From: Rhizobacter sp. | GTDB lineage: Bacteria > Pseudomonadota > Gammaproteobacteria > Burkholderiales > Burkholderiaceae_C | Assembly (NCBI GenBank): GCA_019635355.1 | Contig: JAHBZQ010000001.1 | Coordinates: forward strand, 310,001-374,000 | Direction: 5' to 3' | DNA: 64,000 bases | In this document: positions 37,156 through 48,680 of the stretch, piece by piece | Layout: the number at the start of each line of letters is the position of its first letter | Position numbering within the stretch: the first letter of the stretch is position 1 | Position numbers and translations under genes: made by a program | Notes under the pieces: generated by a model | Database searches by the model: none | What the model was told of the DNA's origin: nothing | What the model saw: only the letters and a program-made list of their open reading frames with translations

Positions 37156-37176
37156 CCATGACCTCAGAGGTCATGG
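37156..37176. promoter_or_regulatory. Perfect 21-bp palindrome, likely XRE operator
   Basis: CCATGACCTC (37156-37165) and GAGGTCATGG (37167-37176) are exact reverse complements around one central A. It lies 35 bp from the XRE start and 72 bp from the divergent membrane-protein start, where an autoregulatory operator is expected. Confidence 0.8.
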
Positions 37177-37247
37177 ACCGGCTGCACCCGCAGGCCGAGC
37201 ATCCGGGCCATGCCGCGATGGGCGGTGTTCAACCCAAGGAGATGCTC

Positions 37248-37661
37248 ATGACCCACCTTCACGTCACCCCGTTTCTTCGCAGGGTGCTGCAGGCCGATGC
37301 CGCGGTGACCGCCGTGGCCGCCCTGGCCATGCTGCTCGGTGGCGGCGCATTGCAGACGCTGCTGCAGCTGCCCGCCTGGCTGATGCTGGGCGGGGGCGCG
37401 GCCCTGGTCGCCTACGTCGTCTTCGCGGTGTGGGTCTCGCAGCGCGACCGCGTGCCGCGCGCCCTGGTCTGGGCGCTGGTGGCGATCAACGTCGGCTGGG
37501 CGTTCGACTGCGCGCTGCTGGCCTTCGCGAGCTGGCTGCAGCCGAGCGCGTGGGGTTACGCGTTCCTCGGCGTGCACATCGTGACGGTGCTGGTCTTCGC
37601 CGAACTGCAGTACGTGGCGCTGCAGCGTGAGCGGGCCTCAGGCGTGCCGGCTCACGCCTGA
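37248..37661 (+). CDS. Four-helix membrane protein, unknown function
   Basis: This 137-residue protein has four predicted membrane helices (around AAVTAVAALAMLL, LMLGGGAALVAYVVFAVWV, LVWALVAINVGWAFDCALLA and YAFLGVHIVTVLVFAELQYV). AAGGAG six bases before ATG 37248 decides the start; the frame is open 90 bases further up but without a ribosome site and through the palindrome. It is divergent from the XRE regulator and converges on gcvP with a 3-bp gap. No function is assigned. Confidence 0.8.
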   Translation: MTHLHVTPFLRRVLQADAAVTAVAALAMLLGGGALQTLLQLPAWLMLGGGAALVAYVVFAVWVSQRDRVPRALVWALVAINVGWAFDCALLAFASWLQPSAWGYAFLGVHIVTVLVFAELQYVALQRERASGVPAHA

Positions 37662-37664
37662 GCC

Positions 37665-40616
<2,952 letters not shown>

Positions 40617-40653
40617 TTCTTTTCCAGCGAGGGGCAGGGCGGGGCGCGAGAGA

Positions 40654-41028
40654 TCAGGCGTTCTTGACGAGCGCGTCGTAGGCCGGGGCGTCGAGCAGGC
40701 CTTCGAACTCGGCCATGTCGCTCACCTTCACCTTGAAGAACCAGCCGGTGCCCAGCGGGTCGCTGTTGGCGAGCGACGGATCGGCGCGCAGGGCTTCGTT
40801 GACTTCCACGATCTCGCCGCTGACCGGCATGTAGATGTCGGCCGCGGCCTTCACCGATTCGACGACGCCCGACACCTCGCCCTTCTTGAAGGTGCGGCCC
40901 ACTTCGGGCAGGTCGACGAAGACGACGTCGCCCAGCGCATCTTGCGCGTGCAGCGTGATGCCCACGGTGGCGGCCTCGTGGTCTTCGATGTTGATCCACT
41001 CGTGGTCGGGGGTGTACATGGTCGTCAT
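40654..41028 (-). CDS. gcvH: Glycine cleavage H protein
   Basis: This 124-residue lipoyl carrier shuttles the aminomethyl group between P and T proteins. The lipoylated lysine is in VVESVKAAADIYMPVSG, and HEWINIEDHEAATVGIT is the standard N-terminus. AGGAG is 7 nt before ATG 41028; the longer open frame upstream lacks such support. Confidence 0.97.
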   Translation of the reverse strand: MTTMYTPDHEWINIEDHEAATVGITLHAQDALGDVVFVDLPEVGRTFKKGEVSGVVESVKAAADIYMPVSGEIVEVNEALRADPSLANSDPLGTGWFFKVKVSDMAEFEGLLDAPAYDALVKNA

Positions 41029-41081
41029 GAAAGGGCTCCTGGTTGGGTGTTTGTTTGTGGGTTCAGCCGCGGGAACGTGGA

Positions 41082-42224
41082 TCACCCGCGGTGATAGCGG
41101 TGCGGCGTGAAAGGCATCGGGCACACGCGCATCGGCTGGCGTTTGCCACGCACTTCGGCGTACACCTCGTGGTGCGCCAGCGCGTGGTTGGCCGCGAGGT
41201 AGGCCATCGCGATGGGCTGGTTGACGGTGGGCGAGAGCGTGCCGCTGGTCACGTGGCCGAGCTTGTGGCCTTTGGCGTCGACGATGACGGCGCCTTCGCG
41301 CACCGGCACACGCTCCAGGCCGAGCAGGCCCGCGCGCTTGATCGAGGCGCCGCTCGCGAGCTGGGCTTCGATGACGCTCGCGCCCGGGTAGCCGCCAGCG
41401 CGCGCACCACCGGGGCGGCGCACCTTCTGGATGGCCCAGGTGAGGCCGGCTTCGACGGGCGTGGTGGTCTCGTTGATGTCATGACCGTAGAGGCACAGGC
41501 CCGCTTCGAGGCGCAGCGTGTCGCGCGCACCGAGGCCGGCCGGTTTCACTTCCGGCAGGGCAAGCAACGCACGCGCCAGCGCCACCGCATGGTCGGCCGG
41601 CACCGAGATCTCGAAGCCGTCTTCGCCGGTGTAGCCCGAGCGGGTGACGAAGCAGTCGGCCCCGGCGATGTGCGCCGACATGCCCGTCATGAAGGTGAGC
41701 TTGGCGACCTCGGGGTTGAGCTTGCGCAGCGCGTCGACCGCCTTCGGGCCTTGCAGCGCGAGCAGCGCGCGGTCGGGCAGGGGCTGCACGGCGCAGCGGT
41801 GGCCGATGTGGGTGACGAGGTGGCGGGTGTCGGCGTCTTTGCAGGCCGCGTTGACGACGACGAAGAGGTCGCCCTCGCGGCGCGTGATCATCAGGTCGTC
41901 GAGGATGCCGCCGCTTGCATTGGTGAAGAAGGCGTAGCGCTGCTTGCCCACGGCCAGGTCGACCACGTCGACCGGCACCAGCGATTCGAGCGCACGGGCC
42001 GCGTCGTCACCGATGAGGCGCAGCTGGCCCATGTGCGACACGTCGAAGAGCGCTGCCGACTCGCGGCACTGCTTGTGCTCGGCAATGATGCCGCCGGGGT
42101 AGTTGACCGGCATCTCGTAGCCGGCGAAGGGCACCATCTTGGCGCCCAGCTCCACGTGCAGGGCGTGCAACGGGGTCTTGAGCAGCGTGATGGAGGCGGC
42201 GGGAGCAACGGCGTTAGCGGACAT
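41082..42224 (-). CDS. gcvT: Glycine cleavage T protein (aminomethyltransferase)
   Basis: This 380-residue enzyme transfers the methylene unit to tetrahydrofolate and releases ammonia. Visible family blocks are HVELGAKMVPFAGYEMPV, ALFDVSHMGQL, FVTRSGYTGEDGFEI and ARDTLRLEAGLCLYGHDI. GGAG precedes ATG 42224. It is the first gene after the glycine riboswitch (about 70 bp) and 53 bp upstream of gcvH. Confidence 0.97.
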   Translation of the reverse strand: MSANAVAPAASITLLKTPLHALHVELGAKMVPFAGYEMPVNYPGGIIAEHKQCRESAALFDVSHMGQLRLIGDDAARALESLVPVDVVDLAVGKQRYAFFTNASGGILDDLMITRREGDLFVVVNAACKDADTRHLVTHIGHRCAVQPLPDRALLALQGPKAVDALRKLNPEVAKLTFMTGMSAHIAGADCFVTRSGYTGEDGFEISVPADHAVALARALLALPEVKPAGLGARDTLRLEAGLCLYGHDINETTTPVEAGLTWAIQKVRRPGGARAGGYPGASVIEAQLASGASIKRAGLLGLERVPVREGAVIVDAKGHKLGHVTSGTLSPTVNQPIAMAYLAANHALAHHEVYAEVRGKRQPMRVCPMPFTPHRYHRG

Positions 42225-42294
42225 GGCAGTCTCCGAGGGCATTGTTGAAAAACAAGTGTTCTCCACCGAGGTGAAAAACGCTTGCAATGCCCTC

Positions 42295-42492
42295 ACTGTC
42301 CGCTTTACCTGAGAGATTGGCGAGAGCCGCTCACGCGACCCAGGCTTGCCCCTTCGGTGGACCCACTCGGGGTGGGCCTCTCTCCAGCAAGGACGCCCCA
42401 TTTCTGGGGCGTTTTGTCAGTCCTTTTGCCTGAGCGTTCGGGAGTCACCCTGCGCCTTCGGCGGCTTCCACGTCGAAGCTCTCTCCTGACAG
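42295..42492 (-). ncRNA. Tandem glycine riboswitch upstream of gcvT
   Basis: Read on the minus strand, two glycine aptamers are recognisable. Aptamer 1 (about 42492-42416) has CAGGAGAGAGC, GCCGAAGGCGCAGG and CTCAGGCAAAAGGACTGAC. Aptamer 2 (about 42388-42295) has CTGGAGAGAGGCC, CACCGAAGGGGCAAGCC and CTCTCAGGTAAAGCGGACAG. These are the conserved cores of the glycine class. The linker of about 27 nt carries an extra 7-bp hairpin. No terminator follows before gcvT, so control is probably at translation initiation. Confidence 0.95.
42393..42412 (-). other. Hairpin inserted in the riboswitch inter-aptamer linker
   Basis: ACGCCCC and GGGGCGT (either strand) pair around a 6-nt loop between the two glycine aptamers. 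On the plus strand it is followed by TTT and looks like a weak terminator, but no plus-strand gene ends here. Glycine riboswitch linkers are normally short and unstructured apart from the leader kink-turn. Confidence 0.75.
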
Positions 42493-42518
42493 GCGGGGAG
42501 TGTAGCTCCCCCGGTCGA

Positions 42519-44213
42519 TCACATGCCCGAATAGTTCGGGCCGCCACCGCCTTCCGGCGTGACCCAGACGATGTTCTGCGTCGGGTCCTTGATGTCGCAG
42601 GTCTTGCAGTGCACGCAGTTCTGCGCGTTGATCTGCAGGCGCTCCTTGCCGGCGTTGGCTTCGTCAGGCACGAACTCGTACACACCCGCCGGGCAGTAGC
42701 GGCTCTCGGGGCCGGCGTACTTGGCGAGGTTGATGTTCACCGGCACCGACTTGTCTTTCAACGTGAGGTGCGCCGGCTGGTGCTCTTCGTGGTTGGTGTT
42801 GGAGATGAACACCGAGCTCAGGCGGTCGAAGGTGAGCTTGCCGTCGGGCTTCGGGTACTCGATCTTCGGGCACTCGGCGGCGGGCTTCAGGTAGGCGTGG
42901 TCGGGCTTCGTGCGGTGCATCGTCCACGGCGGCGACTTGATGCCCAGCTTGGGCAGCAGCCAGTATTCGATGCCGGTGCCGATGGTGCCGCCCCACAGGC
43001 CCCACTTGAACCAGGCCTTCCAGTTGCGGGCCTGGTGCAGTTCCTTGTGAAGCCAGCTCGCTTCGAAGGCCTTCGGGTAGGCGCTCAGCTCGTCGGCCTT
43101 GCGGTCGGCCGTCACGGCTTCGAACGCGGCTTCGGCGGCCAGCATGCCGGTCTTCATCGCGGCGTGGCTGCCCTTGATGCGCGGGCCGTTCAGGTAGCCG
43201 GCATCGCAGCCGATCAGCGCACCGCCCGGGAACACCGTCTTGGGCAGGCTCAGCAGGCCGCCGGCCGTGATGGCACGGGCGCCGTAGCTCAGGCGCTTGC
43301 CGCCCTCGATGTGCTTGCGGATGGCCGGGTGCGTCTTCCAGCGCTGCATCTCTTCGAACGGGCTCAGCCACGGGTTCTCGTAGTTGAGGCCGGTGATGAA
43401 GCCGAGCACCACCTTGTTGTCTTCCATGTGATACAGGAAACCGCCGCCATAGGTGTCGCTCTTGAGCGGCCAGCCCGCGGCGTGGATCACGAGGCCCGGC
43501 TGGTGCTGCTTCGGGTCGACTTCCCACATTTCCTTCACGCCGATGGCGTAGCCCTGCGGGTCCTTGCCGGCGTCGAGCTTGAACTTGGCGATCAGTTGCT
43601 TGCCGAGGTGGCCGCGCGAGCCTTCGGCGAAGAGGGTGTACTTGCCGTGCAACTCCATGCCGAGCTGGAAGTTGTCGGTGGGCTCGCCCTGCTTGTTGAT
43701 GCCCATGTTGCCGGTCGCGATGCCCTTGACCGAGCCGTCTTCGTTGTAGAGCACTTCAGCCGCGGCAAAGCCGGGGAAGATCTCGACGCCCAGCGCTTCA
43801 GCCTGCTGTGCCAGCCAGCGCACCACGTTGCCGAGGCTCACGACGTAGTTGCCCTCGTTGTGGGTGTTCTCGGGCATCAGGAACGCTGGCGTATCAAACA
43901 GCACACCCTTCTCGGTCAGGATGAGCAACTCGTCCTTCGTGACCGGCTGGTTGAGCGGAGCCCCCAGCTCCTTCCAGTTCGGGAACAGCTCGTTCATCGC
44001 GATGGGGTCCATCACCGCGCCGCTCAGGATGTGGGCGCCAGGCTCCGAGCCTTTCTCGAGCACGACCACCGAGATTTCCTTGCCGGCTTTTTCCGCCAGC
44101 TGCTTGAGGCGAATCGCGGCCGACAAGCCCGCCGGGCCACCGCCGACGATGACCACGTCATATTCCATGGCCTCGCGGGGACCGTACTGGGCAAGAATTT
44201 CGGCGGGGGTCAT
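42519..44213 (-). CDS. etfD: Electron-transfer flavoprotein-ubiquinone oxidoreductase
   Basis: This 564-residue inner-membrane protein moves electrons from reduced ETF (acyl-CoA and choline-type dehydrogenases) to ubiquinone. FAD binding is seen in VVIVGGGPAGLSAAIRLKQL, the ubiquinone-side region in TYGGGFLYHMEDNKVVLGFI, and the C-terminal [4Fe-4S] ligands in SRYCPAGVYEF and NCVHCKTCDIKDP. AAGGAGA precedes ATG 44213. It is divergent from an SDR gene over TetR-like palindromes. Confidence 0.96.
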   Translation of the reverse strand: MTPAEILAQYGPREAMEYDVVIVGGGPAGLSAAIRLKQLAEKAGKEISVVVLEKGSEPGAHILSGAVMDPIAMNELFPNWKELGAPLNQPVTKDELLILTEKGVLFDTPAFLMPENTHNEGNYVVSLGNVVRWLAQQAEALGVEIFPGFAAAEVLYNEDGSVKGIATGNMGINKQGEPTDNFQLGMELHGKYTLFAEGSRGHLGKQLIAKFKLDAGKDPQGYAIGVKEMWEVDPKQHQPGLVIHAAGWPLKSDTYGGGFLYHMEDNKVVLGFITGLNYENPWLSPFEEMQRWKTHPAIRKHIEGGKRLSYGARAITAGGLLSLPKTVFPGGALIGCDAGYLNGPRIKGSHAAMKTGMLAAEAAFEAVTADRKADELSAYPKAFEASWLHKELHQARNWKAWFKWGLWGGTIGTGIEYWLLPKLGIKSPPWTMHRTKPDHAYLKPAAECPKIEYPKPDGKLTFDRLSSVFISNTNHEEHQPAHLTLKDKSVPVNINLAKYAGPESRYCPAGVYEFVPDEANAGKERLQINAQNCVHCKTCDIKDPTQNIVWVTPEGGGGPNYSGM

Positions 44214-44243
44214 GCAGTCTCCTTGGATGAACAATCGCCGCGC

Positions 44244-44281
44244 ATTCTAATTGGCCGATCGGTCGAAAAGAACGACCGTTC
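44244..44281. promoter_or_regulatory. etfD promoter with TetR-like operators
   Basis: On the minus strand TTCTTT (44272-44267), a 17-bp spacer and TAGAAT (44249-44244) form a plausible etfD promoter. The spacer contains GGCCGATCGGTC (44253-44264, core CCGATCGG). Next to it is GAACG-AC-CGTTC (44270-44281), and CGGTCG...CGACCG spans both. These 12-bp dyads suit a TetR-type repressor of fatty-acid or branched-chain catabolism; the regulator gene is not in the window. Confidence 0.55.
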
Positions 44282-44381
44282 GCTTCTAAGTTCAAGCCAG
44301 TCGGCGATGAATCCTGCACTGCAGGCCGCGTGCTATCTTCATCGCCATCTGTCGCAGCAAACACATCACGAGGAGAAGTAC

Positions 44382-45164
44382 ATGGCCTACACCATCGACC
44401 TGTCCGGCCGCGTGGCATTGGTCACCGGCGCGTCCAGCGGGCTCGGCACCCAGTTCGCGAAGACCCTGGCCCAGGCTGGCGCCGCGGTCGTGCTCGCCGG
44501 CCGCCGGGTGGAACGCCTGAAGACGCTGCGCGCCGAGATCGAAGCCGCCGGCGGCGATGCGCACGTGGTGCGCCTCGACGTCACCGACCCCGACAGCATC
44601 AAGGCCGCCGTGGCCCACGCCGAGACCGAGACCGGCGCGATCGACATCCTCGTCAACAACTCCGGCGTGAGCACCACGCAAAAGCTCACCGACGTGACGC
44701 CCGAGGACTACGACTACGTGATGGACACCAACACCAAGGGTGCCTTCTTCGTGGCGCAGGAGGTGGGCAAACGCATGCTGGCGCGCGCCAAGGGCGCGGC
44801 ACCCGGCACCTACACCGGTGGGCGCATCGTCAACATCGCCTCGATGGCCGGGCTGAAGGCGCTGGGCCAGATCGGCGTGTACTGCATGAGCAAGGCCGCG
44901 GTGATCCACATGACGCGTGCGATGGCGCTCGAGTGGGGCCGCTACGGCATCAATGTGAACGCGATCTGCCCCGGCTACATCGACACCGAGATCAACCACC
45001 ATCACTGGGCCACCGAACAGGGCCAGAAGCTCATCAACATGATGCCGCGCAAGCGCATCGGCGCCCCGCAGGACCTGGACGTGGTGCTGACGATGCTGTG
45101 TTCCAACGAGAGCCATTTCGTGAATGGCGCGGTGATCCAGGCCGACGACGGCTTCGCGATCTGA
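44382..45164 (+). CDS. Short-chain dehydrogenase/reductase
   Basis: This 260-residue classical SDR has TGASSGLGTQFAKTLAQAG for NAD(P), VNNSGVSTT, and catalytic Ser/Tyr/Lys in NIASMAG and YCMSKAA. AGGAGAAG lies just before ATG 44382. The best guess is a 3-oxoacyl or 3-hydroxyacyl reductase acting in lipid metabolism, given the shared control region with etfD and the thioesterase downstream. It is one base from overlapping yceH's start. Confidence 0.9.
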   Translation: MAYTIDLSGRVALVTGASSGLGTQFAKTLAQAGAAVVLAGRRVERLKTLRAEIEAAGGDAHVVRLDVTDPDSIKAAVAHAETETGAIDILVNNSGVSTTQKLTDVTPEDYDYVMDTNTKGAFFVAQEVGKRMLARAKGAAPGTYTGGRIVNIASMAGLKALGQIGVYCMSKAAVIHMTRAMALEWGRYGINVNAICPGYIDTEINHHHWATEQGQKLINMMPRKRIGAPQDLDVVLTMLCSNESHFVNGAVIQADDGFAI

Positions 45165-45165
45165 C

Positions 45166-45828
45166 ATGCGCGCGTTGTCGCTCCTCGAAGCACGCGTCCT
45201 CAGCGTGCTCATCGAGAAGGCACACACCGTGCCCGACAGCTACCCGCTGTCGCTCAACTCGCTCACCCTCGGCTGCAACCAGAAGACCGCGCGCGACCCG
45301 GTGATGAATGCCACCGAGTCGGAAGTGCAAGGCGCCATCGACTCCTTGAAGCTGCTGCACTTGGTGTTCGAGTCGAGCGGCTCGCGGGTGGCGCGCTACG
45401 AGCACAACATGGGCCGCGCGATGGGCCTGCCGTCGCAGAGCGTCGCGCTGCTGGCGGTGCTGGCGCTGCGCGGGCCGCAGACAAGCTCGGAGCTGCGCGC
45501 CAACTGCGACCGGCTGCACCGCTTTGCCGACGTGTCGTCGGTCGAAGCTTTCCTCGAAGAGCTGGCCACGCGCAGCGAAGAAAAGGGCGGGCCGCTCACG
45601 CTGAAGCTGCCGCGTGCCCCCGGCGCGCGCGAGCAACGCTGGACGCATCTGCTGTGCGGCGCCGTCGACATCTCGGCCCTGCCGGTTGCGCCGCAGTCCG
45701 ACGACTTCGTGGCTACCAGCGAGCTTGCGGCGTTGAAGTCACAACAGGCCGCCATGCAGAACGAGCTGGCCGAATTGCGTGCCTTGGTCGATCGTTTGTA
45801 TTCAGAATTGGGTGTGAGCAAGACCTGA
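45166..45828 (+). CDS. YceH-family protein (UPF0502/DUF480)
   Basis: These 220 residues match the YceH family, which folds as tandem winged helices. Signatures are LLEARVLSVLIEKAHTVPDSYPLSLNSLT at the N-terminus, GCNQKTARDPVM and the second wing LLAVLALRGPQTSSELR. A C-terminal coiled coil (SELAALKSQQAAMQNELAELRAL) ends it. Its cellular role is not established. It follows the SDR gene after one base. Confidence 0.9.
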   Translation: MRALSLLEARVLSVLIEKAHTVPDSYPLSLNSLTLGCNQKTARDPVMNATESEVQGAIDSLKLLHLVFESSGSRVARYEHNMGRAMGLPSQSVALLAVLALRGPQTSSELRANCDRLHRFADVSSVEAFLEELATRSEEKGGPLTLKLPRAPGAREQRWTHLLCGAVDISALPVAPQSDDFVATSELAALKSQQAAMQNELAELRALVDRLYSELGVSKT

Positions 45829-45852
45829 CGCTAAACAGCCTGGGAGGGGTGG

Positions 45853-46272
45853 ATGCGCATCGAGATACCCGAGCAGAAGCGCCTGGTGCACGAGATGCAC
45901 ATGCCCATCCGCTGGGGCGACATGGATGCGATGGGCCACGTCAACAACGTGAGCTACTTTCGCTACCTCGAGACGGCGCGCATCGATTGGCTCAACGGCA
46001 AGGGCTTCGCGCCCGACCCAAGCGGCGAAGGCTTCGTGATCATCAATGCCTTCTGCAACTTCCTCGTCCAGCTCGAGTACCCGGGCGACCTCGTCCTCAA
46101 GACCTACGCGGCCAACCTCGGCCGCAGCAGCTTCGACAGCTTCACCACGATCTCGCGCACCGACACGCCCGAGGTGATCGCCGCGGCCGGCGGCGCCACC
46201 ATCGTGTGGGTGAACTTCCCGCAGCAGAAATCCATGCCCTTCCCGGATCGCCTGCGCGATCTGATCGCCTGA
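45853..46272 (+). CDS. Acyl-CoA thioesterase, hotdog fold (4HBT)
   Basis: This 139-residue protein is a 4-hydroxybenzoyl-CoA thioesterase-type hotdog enzyme. RWGDMDAMGHVNNVSYFRYLE carries the catalytic Asp and the long central helix. GGGAGGGG lies 5 nt before the ATG. It sits between yceH and the sensor kinase gene (4-bp gap) on the same strand. Short or medium acyl-CoA substrates are likely but unproven. Confidence 0.9.
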   Translation: MRIEIPEQKRLVHEMHMPIRWGDMDAMGHVNNVSYFRYLETARIDWLNGKGFAPDPSGEGFVIINAFCNFLVQLEYPGDLVLKTYAANLGRSSFDSFTTISRTDTPEVIAAAGGATIVWVNFPQQKSMPFPDRLRDLIA

Positions 46273-46276
46273 GACC

Positions 46277-48676
46277 ATGAAGCGCATCTGGCGCGCCTGG
46301 GCCGGCATCGCGATGCTGCTGCTGTGCATCAGCGCCTTCGCGCAGGTGCCGGTGGTGCAGCTGTCATCGGCCGAGCAGGCCTGGGTGCGCGGCCACCCGG
46401 TGCTGCGGCTGGGTGTGGCGCGCGAGTACCCGCCGTATTACTTCGCGCCGCCCGAGCCCGGCCAGCCGCACGGCTTCATCATCGAGACCATCGCGCTGTG
46501 GGCCGATCGCCTGGGCATGCGGCTCGAGTTCAAGCGCTACGACAGCAACGAGGCCGCGGTGCGCGCCCTGCAGGACGGCCAGATCGACATGCTGCCCTAT
46601 GCGCCGCCACGGGCCGTCGACGGGCCGGCGCTCTACACACTGCCGGTGTTCGCCGGCAACCAGGTGCTGGTGGCGCGGCGCGACCTGCCCGACATCTCGG
46701 CGAACGACAACTTCGGCCAGTACAGAGTGGCCGTGGTCGAGGAGACTCCCGCGGCCACCTTGATGGCGACACGCTTCCCGCAGGCCGAGGTGGTGCGCTT
46801 CACCTCGCCCGAGCAGGCGCTGCGGGCGGTGGCCTCAGGCTCGGCCGATCTCTTCGTGGGCTATCAGCAGGTGGTGGTCTACCACGTCGAGAAGCTGCTG
46901 CTGGCCAACCTCGTGGTGCGCCGCAACCTGGGGCCTGGGCAGGTGCCCATCGGGCCCACGGTGCGGCGCGATGCGAAGGAGCTGCGCGCGGTGCTGGCGC
47001 ATGCGGTCGATTCGGTCACCGCGGCCGACCGCTCGCTGCTCGCCGCCCGCTGGCTTCCGGCCGGGGCGCTCGCCGCCGTGTCGGGCCAGGCGGCGCAGCT
47101 CACGCCGGCCGAGCAGGAGTGGGTGAGCCGCCACGGCAACATCCGCATCGGTTTCGATGCGAGCTTCTCGCCCATCACGAGCCAGGGCGATCTCAACGAC
47201 CCGCAGGGCATGGGCATCGACTACCTGCGGCTGGTGGCACGCAAGACGGGTCTCGCCGTCCAGCGCGAAGTGGGCTCGTCGTTCGCCGACGTCTATGCGC
47301 GCGGCGTGGCAGGCGAGCTGGACGTGATCGTCGGCCTGGTGCGCACGCCGCTGCGCCGCGCCGACTATGAATTCGTCGGCCCCTTCGCCCGCGTGCCGAC
47401 CGCCATCGTGATGCGAGACGACGACAGCTCGCTCATCACCGACACGCGCGAGTTCGGCGTGCGCAAGGTGGCGCTGCTCAAGCAACACTTCCTCATTCCC
47501 GAATTGCGCGCGCGCCACCCCGGCATCAATCTCGTCGAACTCGACCGGCAGGACCAGGTGCTCTCGGCCGTGGCCGAGGGCGCGGCCGACGTCGCACTCG
47601 GCAACGTGAAGGTGGTGAACGAACTGCTGGAGCGCCGCTTCGGCGGCAAGCTTCGCATCACCGGCACGGTGGCGGGCGGCGACAGCGAGCTGTACTTCGG
47701 CGTGCGCCACGAGCAACCGGAGCTGGTGCAGATCCTGCGCAAGGGGCTCGATGCGGTGAGTGAAGCCGAAGCCACCGCCATCGCCCAGCGCTGGCTGGTG
47801 GTGACGGTGCAACCCGGCGTGCCCTGGGCCAAGCTGCTCGCGTGGGGCGGGCCGGTGCTGCTGGCTTTGCTGATCGGCATGGGGCTGCTCTGGCGCAGCC
47901 GGCGCGGCATGGCCGAGGCGCGCGCCATCGAGGCGCGCGGCCGGCGCCTGGCCGAAGACGCGGTGGCCACGCGCGGGCGCTTCCTCGCCTATCTCTCGCA
48001 CGAGCTACGCGGCACGCTCGGCGCCGTGGCAAGCGGCGCGGAGCTGGCCAAGACGCAGCGCGATCCGGCGTTCCAGGAGAAGCTGCTCGATGCGATGGCC
48101 GAGTCGATGCGGGGCCTGAGCCAGGTGCTGGAGACGACGCTCGCCTACGAGCAGACGCTCGCCAAGCCGGTGCAGCTGCAGCCCGAGCCGCTGAGCCTCT
48201 CGGTGCTGTGGACGCGAATGACCGCCCCCGGCGAACTCGCCGCGCGGCAGAAGGGGCTGGCGTTCGAAGCGCGCTGCGAGGCGGGTGACCAGATGGTGCT
48301 GGTCGATGCGCCACGCCTGCAGCAGGTGGTGACCAACCTGCTGCAGAACGCCGTCAAGTTCACCGACAAGGGCGCCGTCTCGGTCGTGGGCCGCTGGGTG
48401 GGCGGGCCCGACGAAGAGGCGCCACCGCTCTTCGAGATCGCCGTCACCGACTCCGGCCCTGGCATGACCAGCGAAGAGCTGGCGCAGATCTTCGAGCCCT
48501 ATGCGCAGGGCCGTGCGGGCGTGCGGCACGGGCAGGGCGTGGGCCTGGGTCTCGCGATCAGCCGGCAGATCGTGGCCGCGATGGGCGGCACGCTGCAGGC
48601 CCACAGCCAGTCGGGCAAGGGCTCGACCTTCGTCGTGCAGGTGGTGCTGCCACCCGCAGCAATGGAATCGGCCTGA
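46277..48676 (+). CDS. BvgS-like sensor histidine kinase with two periplasmic SBP_bac_3 domains
   Basis: This 799-residue kinase has a signal peptide, two tandem periplasmic solute-binding domains (about 42-258 and 280-505, both opening with a VLRLGVAREYPPYY or NIRIGFDASFSP motif), one membrane helix (about 518-540) and a HisKA/HATPase core. The phospho-acceptor is His575 in LSHELRGTL, where the usual T-P after R is G-T. The N-box NLLQNAVKFTD and G-boxes DSGPGM and GVGLGLAIS are intact. No receiver or HPt domain is attached. The convergent PAS-LuxR gene ends 4 bp away but lacks a receiver, so the partner is not obvious. Confidence 0.9.
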   Translation: MKRIWRAWAGIAMLLLCISAFAQVPVVQLSSAEQAWVRGHPVLRLGVAREYPPYYFAPPEPGQPHGFIIETIALWADRLGMRLEFKRYDSNEAAVRALQDGQIDMLPYAPPRAVDGPALYTLPVFAGNQVLVARRDLPDISANDNFGQYRVAVVEETPAATLMATRFPQAEVVRFTSPEQALRAVASGSADLFVGYQQVVVYHVEKLLLANLVVRRNLGPGQVPIGPTVRRDAKELRAVLAHAVDSVTAADRSLLAARWLPAGALAAVSGQAAQLTPAEQEWVSRHGNIRIGFDASFSPITSQGDLNDPQGMGIDYLRLVARKTGLAVQREVGSSFADVYARGVAGELDVIVGLVRTPLRRADYEFVGPFARVPTAIVMRDDDSSLITDTREFGVRKVALLKQHFLIPELRARHPGINLVELDRQDQVLSAVAEGAADVALGNVKVVNELLERRFGGKLRITGTVAGGDSELYFGVRHEQPELVQILRKGLDAVSEAEATAIAQRWLVVTVQPGVPWAKLLAWGGPVLLALLIGMGLLWRSRRGMAEARAIEARGRRLAEDAVATRGRFLAYLSHELRGTLGAVASGAELAKTQRDPAFQEKLLDAMAESMRGLSQVLETTLAYEQTLAKPVQLQPEPLSLSVLWTRMTAPGELAARQKGLAFEARCEAGDQMVLVDAPRLQQVVTNLLQNAVKFTDKGAVSVVGRWVGGPDEEAPPLFEIAVTDSGPGMTSEELAQIFEPYAQGRAGVRHGQGVGLGLAISRQIVAAMGGTLQAHSQSGKGSTFVVQVVLPPAAMESA

Positions 48677-48680
48677 GGGC

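Noticed and set aside
42393..42412. Hairpin plus TTT read as a plus-strand terminator
   Set aside because: No plus-strand gene ends here, and the hairpin lies between two glycine aptamers on the minus strand.
42282..44381. Extension of the SDR reading frame through the etfD region
   Set aside because: It is antisense to etfD and to the riboswitch; the ribosome site AGGAGAAG and the SDR start point to 44382.
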